NCBI GenBank assembly: GCA_964057225.1
Contig: OZ059898.1
Coordinates: forward strand, 1,054,001-1,118,000
DNA from: Auanema rhodensis
Lineage: Eukaryota; Nematoda; Chromadorea; Rhabditida; Rhabditidae
Length of the DNA: 64,000 bases
Direction of reading: 5' to 3'
The notes beneath the pieces were generated by a model. It was not told where the DNA came from, made no database searches, and worked only from the letters and a program-made list of their open reading frames with translations. This document shows, piece by piece, positions 51,593-63,877 of this stretch (positions are counted from its first letter, which is position 1; each line of letters opens with the position of its first letter). Position numbers and translations under genes: made by a program.

Positions 51593-53698
51593 TGTGTTAT
51601 CAGATTTGCGCTAGCTTAAAAATGCACCGAGATATCAACTGATATAAGTTCACACTTATATCTTCGATTTTCACCCTGAAGAATTAATTTTTTCGTTGAA
51701 TAACATTGTCCATCGTCTTTGCCTTGAAAAATGGAATATAAAAACATCTACTTTTTGCTAAATTATTTTGAAATTTTTCGAAACAATTTTTGTCAAAATG
51801 TTTTTGGAAGCAATGTTGAGTGTACATGGAAACTCAACATACACTAATGCATCATTTTTCAAACGATCATAACTAATTTTTGTATTAAGCGTTTCTCAAT
51901 GTAGTATAATGCATTCGATGCGGATTTTTAAACTGCGTCGATCTGTGTTATCAGATTTGCGCTAGCTTAAAAATGCACCGAGATATCAACTGATATAAGT
52001 TCACACTTATATCCTCGATTTTCACCCTGAAGAATTAATTTTTTCGTTGAATAACATTGTCCATTGTCTTTGCCTTGAAAAAAGGAATCTAAAAACATCT
52101 ACTTTTTGCTAAATTATTTTGAAATTTTTCGAAAAAATTTTTGTCAAAATGTTTTTGGAAGCAATGTTGAGTGTACATGGAAACTCAACATACACTAATG
52201 CATCATTTTTCAAACGATCATAACTAATTTTTGTATTAAGCGTTTCTCAATGTAGTATAGTGCATTTGATGCGGATTTTTAAGCTGCGTCGATCTGTGTT
52301 ATCAGATTTGCGCTAGCTTAAAAATGCACCGAGATATCAACTGATATAAGTTCACACTTATATCTTCGATTTTCACCCTGAAGAATTAATTTTTTCGTTG
52401 AATAACATTGTCCATCGTCTTTGCCTTGAAAAATGGAATATAAAAACATCTACTTTTTGCTAAATTATTTTGAAATTTTTCGAAAAAATTTTTGTCAAAA
52501 TGTTTTTGGAAGCAATGTTGAGTGTACATGGAAACTCAACATACACTAATGCATCATTTTTCAAACGATCATAACTAATTTTTGTATTAAGCGTTTCTCA
52601 ATGTAGTATAGTGCATTTGATGCGGATTTTTAAGCTGCGTCGATCTGTGTTATCAGATTTGCGCTAGCTTAAAAATGCACCGAGATATCAACTGATATAA
52701 GTTCACACTTATATCTTCGATTTTCACCCTGAAGAATTAATTTTTTCGTTGAATAACATTGTCCATCGTCTTTGCCTTGAAAAATGGAATATAAAAACAT
52801 CTACTTTTTGCTAAATTATTTTGAAATTTTTCGAAACAATTTTTGTCAAAATGTTTTTGGAAGCAATGTTGAGTGTACATGGAAACTCAACATACACTAA
52901 TGCATCATTTTTCAAACGATCATAACTAATTTTTGTATTAAGCGTTTCTCAATGTAGTATAATGCATTCGATGCGGATTTTTAAACTGCGTCGATCTGTG
53001 TTATCAGATTTGCGCTAGCTTAAAAATGCACCGAGATATCAACTGATATAAGTTCACACTTATATCCTCGATTTTCACCCTGAAGAATTAATTTTTTCGT
53101 TGAATAACATTGTCCATTGTCTTTGCCTTGAAAAAAGGAATCTAAAAACATCTACTTTTTGCTAAATTATTTTGAAATTTTTCGAAAAAATTTTTGTCAA
53201 AATGTTTTTGGAAGCAATGTTGAGTGTACATGGAAACTCAACATACACTAATGCATCATTTTTCAAACGATCATAACTAATTTTTGTATTAAGCGTTTCT
53301 CAATGTAGTATAGTGCATTTGATGCGGATTTTTAAGCTGCGTCGATCTGTGTTATCAGATTTGCGCTAGCTTAAAAATGCACCGAGATATCAACTGATAT
53401 AAGTTCACACTTATATCCTCGATTTTCACCCTGAAGAATTAATTTTTTCGTTGAATAACATTGTCCATCGTCTTTGCCTTGAAAAAAGGAATCTAAAAAC
53501 ATCTACTTTTTGCTAAATTATTTTGAAATTTTTCGAAAAAATTTTTGTCAAAATGTTTTTGGAAGCAATGTTGAGTGTACATGGAAACTCAACATACACT
53601 AATGCATCATTTTTCAAACGATCATAACTAATTTTTGTATTAAGCGTTTCTCAATGTAGTATAGTGCATTTGATGCGGATTTTTAAGCTGCGTCGAGC
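51593..53698 (+). repeat. Three-monomer block in two copies (M148-M150, M151-M153)
   Basis: M148 and M151 share T71, A146, C192, A317 and A340; M149 and M152 share C122T with A140. The third members differ: M150 has T71/A146 without C192, while M153 is a plain A140/G312/T324 monomer with a private T-to-G change at p350. A146 is confined to M148, M150 and M151 in the whole window. Lag 1,053 bp. Confidence 0.8.
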
Positions 53699-54049
53699 TG
53701 TGTTATCAGATTTGCGCTAGCTTTAAAATGCACCGAGATATCAACTGATATAAGTTCACACTTATATCCTCGATTTTCACCCTGAAGAATTATTTTTTTC
53801 GTTGAATAACATTGTCCATCGTCTTTGCCTTGAAAAAAGGAATCTAAAAACATCTACTTTTTGCTAAATTATTTTGAAATTTTTCGAAAAAATTTTTGTC
53901 AAAATGTTTTTGGAAGCAATGTTGAGTGTACATGGAAACTCAACATACACTAATGCATCATTTTTCAAACGATCATAACTAATTTTTGTATTAAGCGTTT
54001 CTCAATGTAGTATAATGCATTCGATGCGGATTTTTAAACTGCGTCGATC
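53699..54049 (+). repeat. Monomer M154, first T26/T95 copy, with A317/A340 end
   Basis: M154 has T26, T95 and A140 in its 5' part, like the later T26/T95 monomers, but ends with A317/A340 and C324, the 3' end otherwise mostly seen on C192 monomers. That combination is unique here and suggests a hybrid. Confidence 0.6.
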
Positions 54050-56857
54050 TGTGTTATCAGATTTGCGCTAGCTTAAAAATGCACCGAGATATCAACTGAT
54101 ATAAGTTCACACTTATATCCTCGATTTTCACCCTGAAGAATTAATTTTTTCGTTGAATAACATTGTCCATCGTCTTTGCCTTGAAAAAAGGAATCTAAAA
54201 ACATCTACTTTTTGCTAAATTATTTTGAAATTTTTCGAAAAAATTTTTGTCAAAATGTTTTTGGAAGCAATGTTGAGTGTACATGGAAACTCAACATACA
54301 CTAATGCATCATTTTTCAAACGATCATAACTAATTTTTGTATTAAGCGTTTCTCAATTTAGTATAGTGCATTTGATGCGGATTTTTAAGCTGCGTCGATC
54401 TGTGTTATCAGATTTGCGCTAGCTTAAAAATGCACCGAGATATCAACTGATATAAGTTCACACTTATATCCTCGATTTTCACCCTGAAGAATTAATTTTT
54501 TCGTTGAATAACATTGTCCATCGTCTTTGCCTTGAAAAAAGGAATCTAAAAACATCTACTTTTTGCTAAATTATTTTGAAATTTTTCGAAAAAAGTTTTG
54601 TCAAAATGTTTTTGGAAGCAATGTTGAGTGTACATGGAAACTCAACATACACTAATGCATCATTTTTCAAACGATCATAACTAATTTTTGTATTAAGCGT
54701 TTCTCAATGTAGTATAGTGCATTTGATGCGGATTTTTAAGCTGCGTCGATCTGTGTTATCAGATTTGCGCTAGCTTTAAAATGCACCGAGATATCAACTG
54801 ATATAAGTTCACACTTATATCCTCGATTTTCACCCTGAAGAATTATTTTTTTCGTTGAATAACATTGTCCATCGTCTTTGCCTTGAAAAAAGGAATCTAA
54901 AAACATCTACTTTTTGCTAAATTATTTTGAAATTTTTCGAAAAAATTTTTGTCAAAATGTTTTTGGAAGCAATGTTGAGTGTACATGGAAACTCAACATA
55001 CACTAATGCATCATTTTTCAAACGATCATAACTAATTTTTGTATTAAGCGTTTCTCAATGTAGTATAGTGCATTTGATGCGGATTTTTAAGCTGCGTCGA
55101 TCTGTGTTATCAGATTTGCGCTAGCTTAAAAATGCACCGAGATATCAACTGATATAAGTTCACACTTATATCCTCGATTTTCACCCTGAAGAATTAATTT
55201 TTTCGTTGAATAACATTGTCCATCGTCTTTGCCTTGAAAAAAGGAATCTAAAAACATCTACTTTTTGCTAAATTATTTTGAAATTTTTCGAAAAAATTTT
55301 TGTCAAAATGTTTTTGGAAGCAATGTTGAGTGTACATGGAAACTCAACATACACTAATGCATCATTTTTCAAACGATCATAACTAATTTTTGTATTAAGC
55401 GTTTCTCAATGTAGTATAGTGCATTTGATGCGGATTTTTAAGCTGCGTCGATCTGTGTTATCAGATTTGCGCTAGCTTTAAAATGCACCGAGATATCAAC
55501 TGATATAAGTTCACACTTATATCCTCGATTTTCACCCTGAAGAATTATTTTTTTCGTTGAATAACATTGTCCATCGTCTTTGCCTTGAAAAAAGGAATCT
55601 AAAAACATCTACTTTTTGCTAAATTATTTTGAAATTTTTCGAAAAAATTTTTGTCAAAATGTTTTTGGAAGCAATGTTGAGTGTACATGGAAACTCAACA
55701 TACACTAATGCATCATTTTTCAAACGATCATAACTAATTTTTGTATTAAGCGTTTCTCAATGTAGTATAGTGCATTTGATGCGGATTTTTAAGCTGCGTC
55801 GATCTGTGTTATCAGATTTGCGCTAGCTTAAAAATGCACCGAGATATCAACTGAAATAAGTTCACACTTATATCTTCGATTTTCACCCTGAAGAATTAAT
55901 TTTTTCGTTGAATAACATTGTCCATCGTCTTTGCCTTGAAAAATGGAATCTAAAAACATCTACTTTTTGCTAAATTATTTTGAAATTTTTCGAAACAATT
56001 TTTGTCAAAATGTTTTTGGAAGCAATGTTGAGTGTACATGGAAACTCAACATACACTAATGCATCATTTTTCAAACGATCATAACTAATTTTTGTATTAA
56101 GCGTTTCTCAATGTAGTATAATGCATTCGATGCGGATTTTTAAACTGCGTCGATCTGTGTTATCAGATTTGCGCTAGCTTAAAAATGCACCGAGATATCA
56201 ACTGATATAAGTTCACACTTATATCCTCGATTTTCACCCTGAAGAATTAATTTTTTCGTTGAATAACATTGTCCATCGTCTTTGCCTTGAAAACAGGAAT
56301 CTAAAAACATCTACTTTTTGCTAAATTATTTTGAAATTTTTCGAAAAAATTTTTGTCAAAATGTTTTTGGAAGCAATGTTGAGTGTACATGGAAACTCAA
56401 CATACACTAATGCATCATTTTTCAAACGATCATAACTAATTTTTGTATTAAGCGTTTCTCAATGTAGTATAGTGCATTTGATGCGGATTTTTAAGCTGCG
56501 TCGATCTGTGTTATCAGATTTGCGCTAGCTTTAAAATGCACCGAGATATCAACTGATATAAGTTCACACTTATATCCTCGATTTTCACCCTGAAGAATTA
56601 TTTTTTTCGTTGAATAACATTGTCCATCGTCTTTGCCTTGAAAAAAGGAATCTAAAAACATCTACTTTTTGCTAAATTATTTTGAAATTTTTCGAAAAAA
56701 TTTTTGTCAAAATGTTTTTGGAAGCAATGTTGAGTGTACATGGAAACTCAACATACACTAATGCATCATTTTTCAAACGATCATAACTAATTTTTGTATT
56801 AAGCGTTTCTCAATGTAGTATAGTGCATTTGATGCGGATTTTTAAGCTGCGTCGATC
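54050..56857 (+). repeat. Eight-monomer segment, copy A (M155-M162), lag 14 monomers
   Basis: M155 (plain A140, private G309T), M156 (T195G), M157 (T26/T95), M158 (plain), M159 (T26/T95), M160 (T51A/T71/C192/A317/A340), M161 (A139C with A140), M162 (T26/T95). M169-M176 repeat this order 4,914 bp downstream. T195G is found only in M156 and M170, a strong marker of shared descent. Confidence 0.88.
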
Positions 56858-57208
56858 TGTGTTATCAGATTTGCGCTAGCTTTAAAATGCACCGAGATAT
56901 CAACTGATATAAGTTCACACTTATATCCTCGATTTTCACCCTGAAGAATTATTTTTTTCGTTGAATAACATTGTCCATCGTCTTTGCCTTGAAAAAAGGA
57001 ATCTAAAAACATCTACTTTTTGCTAAATTATTTTGAAATTTTTCGAAAAAATTTTTGTCAAAATGTTTTTGGAAGCAATGTTGAGTGTACATGGAAACTC
57101 AACATACACTAATGCATCATTTTTCAAACGATCATAACTAATTTTTGTATTAAGCGTTTCTCAATGTAGTATAGTGCATTTGATGCGGATTTTTAAGCTG
57201 CGTCGATC
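56858..57208 (+). repeat. Monomer M163, second of a T26/T95 pair
   Basis: M162 and M163 are adjacent T26/T95/A140 monomers. The same pair, followed by a T71 monomer, recurs as M181 and M182, which ties 55,103-57,331 to 61,772-64,000. Confidence 0.8.
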
Positions 57209-58963
57209 TGTGTTATCAGATTTGCGCTAGCTTAAAAATGCACCGAGATATCAACTGATATAAGTTCACACTTATATCTTCGATTTTCACCCTGAAGAAT
57301 TAATTTTTTCGTTGAATAACATTGTCCATCGTCTTTGCCTTGAAAAATGGAATCTAAAAACATCTACTTTTTGCTAAATTATTTTGAAATTTTTCGAAAC
57401 AATTTTTGTCAAAATGTTTTTGGAAGCAATGTTGAGTGTACATGGAAACTCAACATACACTAATGCATCATTTTTCAAACGATCATAACTAATTTTTGTA
57501 TTAAGCGTTTCTCAACGTAATATAGTGCATTCGATGCGGATTTTTAAGCTGCGTCGATCTGTGTTATCAGATTTGCGCTAGCTTAAAAATGCACCGATAT
57601 ATCAACTGATATAAGTTCACACTTATATCCTCGATTTTCACCCTGAAGAATTAATTTTTTCGTTGAATAATGTTGTCCATCGTCTTTGCCTTGAAAAATG
57701 GAATCTAAAAACATCTACTTTTTGCTAAATTATCTTGAAATTTTCCGAAAAAATTTTTGTCAAAATGTTTTTGGAAGCAATATTGAGTGTACATGGAAAC
57801 TCAACATACACTAATGCATCATTTTTCAAACGATCATAACTAATTTTTGTATTAAGCGTTTCTCAATGTAATATAGTGCATTCGATGCGGATTTTTAAGC
57901 TGCGTCGATCTGTGTTATCAGATTTGCGCTAGCTTAAAAATGCACCGAGATATCAACTGATATAAGTTCACACTTATATCCTCGATTTTCACCCTGAAGA
58001 ATTAATTTTTTCGTTGAATAACATTGTCCATCGTCTTTGCCTTGAAAAAAGGAATCTAAAAACATCTACTTTTTGCTAAATTATTTTGAAATTTTTCGAA
58101 AAAATTTTTGTCAAAATGTTTTTGGAAGCAATGTTGAGTGTACATGGAAACTCAACATACACTAATGCATCATTTTTCAAACGATCATAACTAATTTTTG
58201 TATTAAGCGTTTCTCAATGTAGTATAGTGCATTTGATGCGGATTTTTAAGCTGCGTCGATCTGTGTTATCAGATTTGCGCTAGCTTAAAAATGCACCGAG
58301 ATATCAACTGATATAAGTTCACACATATATCCTCGATTTTCACCCTGAAGAATTAATTTTTTCGTTGAATAACATTGTCCATCGTCTTTGCCTTAAAAAA
58401 TGGAATCTGAAAACATCTACTTTTTGCTAAATTATTTTGAAATTTTTCGAAACAATTTTTGTCAAAATGTTTTTGGAAGCAATGTTGAGTGTACATGGAA
58501 ACTCAACATACACTAATGCATCATTTTTCAAACGATCATAACTAATTTTTGTATTAAGCGTTTCTCAACGTAATATAGTGCATTCGATGCGGATTTTTAA
58601 GCTGCGTCGATCTGTGTTATCAGATTTGCGCTAGCTTAAAAATGCACCGAGATATAAACTGATATAAGTTCACACTTATATCCTCGATTTTCACCCTGAA
58701 GAATTAATTTTTTCGTTGAATAACATTGTCCATCGTCTTTGCCTTGAAAAATGGAATCTAAAAACATCTACTTTTTGCTAAATTATCTTGAAATTTTTCG
58801 AAAAAATTTTTGTCAAAATGTTTTTGGAAGCAATGTTGAGTGTACATGGAAACTCAACATACACTAATGCATCATTTTTCAAACGATCATAACTAATTTT
58901 TGTATCAAGCGTTTCTCAATGTAATATAGTGCATTCGATGCTGATTTTTAAGCTGCGTCGATC
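57209..58963 (+). repeat. Diverged block M164-M168
   Basis: This five-monomer stretch has an unusual number of private changes. M164 and M167 share T308C. M165 has G39T, a two-base change near p112-113, C186 and G223A. M167 has T64A, G134A and A148G. M168 has C44A, T294C and G330T. M165 and M168 return to the T140/C175/A312/C324 type, otherwise rare in domain 3. It lies between the two lag-14 copies and could be an older remnant. Confidence 0.7.
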
Positions 58964-61771
58964 TGTGTTATCAGATTTGCGCTAGCTTAAAAATGCACCG
59001 AGATATCAACTGATATAAGTTCACACTTATATCCTCGATTTTCACCCTGAAGAATTAATTTTTTCGTTGAATAACATTGTCCATCGTCTTTGCCTTGAAA
59101 AAAGGAATCTAAAAACATCTACTTTTTGCTAAATTATTTTGAAATTTTTCGAAAAAATTTTTGTCAAAATGTTTTTGGAAGCAATGTTGAGTGTACATGG
59201 AAACTCAACATACACTAATGCATCATTTTTCAAACGATCATAACTAATTTTTGTATTAAGCGTTTCTCAATGTAGTATAGTGCATTTGATGCGGATTTTT
59301 AAGCTGCGTCGATCTGTGTTATCAGATTTGCGCTAGCTTAAAAATGCACCGAGATATCAACTGATATAAGTTCACACTTATATCCTCGATTTTCACCCTG
59401 AAGAATTAATTTTTTCGTTGAATAACATTGTCCATCGTCTTTGCCTTGAAAAAAGGAATCTAAAAACATCTACTTTTTGCTAAATTATTTTGAAATTTTT
59501 CGAAAAAAGTTTTGTCAAAATGTTTTTGGAAGCAATGTTGAGTGTACATGGAAACTCAACATACACTAATGCATCATTTTTCAAACGATCATAACTAATT
59601 TTTGTATTAAGCGTTTCTCAATGTAGTATAGTGCATTTGATGCGGATTTTTAAGCTGCGTCGATCTGTGTTATCAGATTTGCGCTAGCTTTAAAATGCAC
59701 CGAGATATCAACTGATATAAGTTCACACTTATATCCTCGATTTTCACCCTGAAGAATTATTTTTTTCGTTGAATAACATTGTCCATCGTCTTTGCCTTGA
59801 AAAAAGGAATCTAAAAACATCTACTTTTTGCTAAATTATTTTGAAATTTTTCGAAAAAATTTTTGTCAAAATGTTTTTGGAAGCAATGTTGAGTGTACAT
59901 GGAAACTCAACATACACTAATGCATCATTTTTCAAACGATCATAACTAATTTTTGTATTAAGCGTTTCTCAATGTAGTATAGTGCATTTGATGCGGATTT
60001 TTAAGCTGCGTCGATCTGTGTTATCAGATTTGCGCTAGCTTAAAAATGCACCGAGATATCAACTGATATAAGTTCACACTTATATCCTCGATTTTCACCC
60101 TGAAGAATTAATTTTTTCGTTGAATAACATTGTCCATCGTCTTTGCCTTGAAAAAAGGAATCTAAAAACATCTACTTTTTGCTAAATTATTTTGAAATTT
60201 TTCGAAAAAATTTTTGTCAAAATGTTTTTGGAAGCAATGTTGAGTGTACATGGAAACTCAACATACACTAATGCATCATTTTTCAAACGATCATAACTAA
60301 TTTTTGTATTAAGCGTTTCTCAATGTAGTATAGTGCATTTGATGCGGATTTTTAAGCTGCGTCGATCTGTGTTATCAGATTTGCGCTAGCTTTAAAATGC
60401 ACCGAGATATCAACTGATATAAGTTCACACTTATATCCTCGATTTTCACCCTGAAGAATTATTTTTTTCGTTGAATAACATTGTCCATCGTCTTTGCCTT
60501 GAAAAAAGGAATCTAAAAACATCTACTTTTTGCTAAATTATTTTGAAATTTTTCGAAAAAATTTTTGTCAAAATGTTTTTGGAAGCAATGTTGAGTGTAC
60601 ATGGAAACTCAACATACACTAATGCATCATTTTTCAAACGATCATAACTAATTTTTGTATTAAGCGTTTCTCAATGTAGTATAGTGCATTTGATGCGGAT
60701 TTTTAAGCTGCGTCGATCTGTGTTATCAGATTTGCGCTAGCTTAAAAATGCACCGAGATATCAACTGAAATAAGTTCACACTTATATCTTCGATTTTCAC
60801 CCTGAAGAATTAATTTTTTCGTTGAATAACATTGTCCATCGTCTTTGCCTTGAAAAATGGAATCTAAAAACATCTACTTTTTGCTAAATTATTTTGAAAT
60901 TTTTCGAAACAATTTTTGTCAAAATGTTTTTGGAAGCAATGTTGAGTGTACATGGAAACTCAACATACACTAATGCATCATTTTTCAAACGATCATAACT
61001 AATTTTTGTATTAAGCGTTTCTCAATGTAGTATAATGCATTCGATGCGGATTTTTAAACTGCGTCGATCTGTGTTATCAGATTTGCGCTAGCTTAAAAAT
61101 GCACCGAGATATCAACTGATATAAGTTCACACTTATATCCTCGATTTTCACCCTGAAGAATTAATTTTTTCGTTGAATAACATTGTCCATCGTCTTTGCC
61201 TTGAAAACAGGAATCTAAAAACATCTACTTTTTGCTAAATTATTTTGAAATTTTTCGAAAAAATTTTTGTCAAAATGTTTTTGGAAGCAATGTTGAGTGT
61301 ACATGGAAACTCAACATACACTAATGCATCATTTTTCAAACGATCATAACTAATTTTTGTATTAAGCGTTTCTCAATGTAGTATAGTGCATTTGATGCGG
61401 ATTTTTAAGCTGCGTCGATCTGTGTTATCAGATTTGCGCTAGCTTTAAAATGCACCGAGATATCAACTGATATAAGTTCACACTTATATCCTCGATTTTC
61501 ACCCTGAAGAATTATTTTTTTCGTTGAATAACATTGTCCATCGTCTTTGCCTTGAAAAAAGGAATCTAAAAACATCTACTTTTTGCTAAATTATTTTGAA
61601 ATTTTTCGAAAAAATTTTTGTCAAAATGTTTTTGGAAGCAATGTTGAGTGTACATGGAAACTCAACATACACTAATGCATCATTTTTCAAACGATCATAA
61701 CTAATTTTTGTATTAAGCGTTTCTCAATGTAGTATAGTGCATTTGATGCGGATTTTTAAGCTGCGTCGATC
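58964..61771 (+). repeat. Eight-monomer segment, copy B (M169-M176), lag 14 monomers
   Basis: Second copy of 54,050-56,857, in the order plain, T195G, T26/T95, plain, T26/T95, A51/T71/C192/A317/A340, C139, T26/T95. The only difference noticed is p309 in the first monomer. Its last five monomers are duplicated again immediately downstream. Confidence 0.88.
60017..61771 (+). repeat. Five-monomer block, copy A (M172-M176), 1,755 bp
   Basis: Plain A140 monomer, T26/T95, A51/T71/C192/A317/A340, C139, T26/T95. The same five-type order occurs at 55,103-56,857 (M158-M162) and at 61,772-63,526, so three copies are present, two in direct tandem. Confidence 0.88.
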
Positions 61772-63526
61772 TGTGTTATCAGATTTGCGCTAGCTTAAAA
61801 ATGCACCGAGATATCAACTGATATAAGTTCACACTTATATCCTCGATTTTCACCCTGAAGAATTAATTTTTTCGTTGAATAACATTGTCCATCGTCTTTG
61901 CCTTGAAAAAAGGAATCTAAAAACATCTACTTTTTGCTAAATTATTTTGAAATTTTTCGAAAAAATTTTTGTCAAAATGTTTTTGGAAGCAATGTTGAGT
62001 GTACATGGAAACTCAACATACACTAATGCATCATTTTTCAAACGATCATAACTAATTTTTGTATTAAGCGTTTCTCAATGTAGTATAGTGCATTTGATGC
62101 GGATTTTTAAGCTGCGTCGATCTGTGTTATCAGATTTGCGCTAGCTTTAAAATGCACCGAGATATCAACTGATATAAGTTCACACTTATATCCTCGATTT
62201 TCACCCTGAAGAATTATTTTTTTCGTTGAATAACATTGTCCATCGTCTTTGCCTTGAAAAAAGGAATCTAAAAACATCTACTTTTTGCTAAATTATTTTG
62301 AAATTTTTCGAAAAAATTTTTGTCAAAATGTTTTTGGAAGCAATGTTGAGTGTACATGGAAACTCAACATACACTAATGCATCATTTTTCAAACGATCAT
62401 AACTAATTTTTGTATTAAGCGTTTCTCAATGTAGTATAGTGCATTTGATGCGGATTTTTAAGCTGCGTCGATCTGTGTTATCAGATTTGCGCTAGCTTAA
62501 AAATGCACCGAGATATCAACTGAAATAAGTTCACACTTATATCTTCGATTTTCACCCTGAAGAATTAATTTTTTCATTGAATAACATTGTCCATCGTCTT
62601 TGCCTTGAAAAATGGAATCTAAAAACATCTACTTTTTGCTAAATTATTTTGAAATTTTTCGAAACAATTTTTGTCAAAATGTTTTTGGAAGCAATGTTGA
62701 GTGTACATGGAAACTCAACATACACTAATGCATCATTTTTCAAACGATCATAACTAATTTTTGTATTAAGCGTTTCTCAATGTAGTATAATGCATTCGAT
62801 GCGGATTTTTAAACTGCGTCGATCTGTGTTATCAGATTTGCGCTAGCTTAAAAATGCACCGAGATATCAACTGATATAAGTTCACACTTATATCCTCGAT
62901 TTTCACCCTGAAGAATTAATTTTTTCGTTGAATAACATTGTCCATCGTCTTTGCCTTGAAAACAGGAATCTAAAAACATCTACTTTTTGCTAAATTATTT
63001 TGAAATTTTTCGAAAAAATTTTTGTCAAAATGTTTTTGGAAGCAATGTTGAGTGTACATGGAAACTCAACATACACTAATGCATCATTTTTCAAACGATC
63101 ATAACTAATTTTTGTATTAAGCGTTTCTCAATGTAGTATAGTGCATTTGATGCGGATTTTTAAGCTGCGTCGATCTGTGTTATCAGATTTGCGCTAGCTT
63201 TAAAATGCACCGAGATATCAACTGATATAAGTTCACACTTATATCCTCGATTTTCACCCTGAAGAATTATTTTTTTCGTTGAATAACATTGTCCATCGTC
63301 TTTGCCTTGAAAAAAGGAATCTAAAAACATCTACTTTTTGCTAAATTATTTTGAAATTTTTCGAAAAAATTTTTGTCAAAATGTTTTTGGAAGCAATGTT
63401 GAGTGTACATGGAAACTCAACATACACTAATGCATCATTTTTCAAACGATCATAACTAATTTTTGTATTAAGCGTTTCTCAATGTAGTATAGTGCATTTG
63501 ATGCGGATTTTTAAGCTGCGTCGATC
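61772..63526 (+). repeat. Five-monomer block, copy B (M177-M181), 1,755 bp
   Basis: Direct tandem copy of 60,017-61,771; the only difference noticed is G103A in M179. It is followed by M182 (T26/T95) and a T71 partial monomer, exactly as M158-M162 are followed by M163 and M164. Together 61,772-64,000 matches 55,103-57,331 at a lag of 19 monomers. Confidence 0.88.
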
Positions 63527-63877
63527 TGTGTTATCAGATTTGCGCTAGCTTTAAAATGCACCGAGATATCAACTGATATAAGTTCACACTTATATCCTCG
63601 ATTTTCACCCTGAAGAATTATTTTTTTCGTTGAATAACATTGTCCATCGTCTTTGCCTTGAAAAAAGGAATCTAAAAACATCTACTTTTTGCTAAATTAT
63701 TTTGAAATTTTTCGAAAAAATTTTTGTCAAAATGTTTTTGGAAGCAATGTTGAGTGTACATGGAAACTCAACATACACTAATGCATCATTTTTCAAACGA
63801 TCATAACTAATTTTTGTATTAAGCGTTTCTCAATGTAGTATAGTGCATTTGATGCGGATTTTTAAGCTGCGTCGATC
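63527..63877 (+). repeat. Monomer M182, second of a T26/T95 pair
   Basis: T26/T95/A140/G312/T324 monomer following another of the same type (M181), equivalent to M163. Confidence 0.85.
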
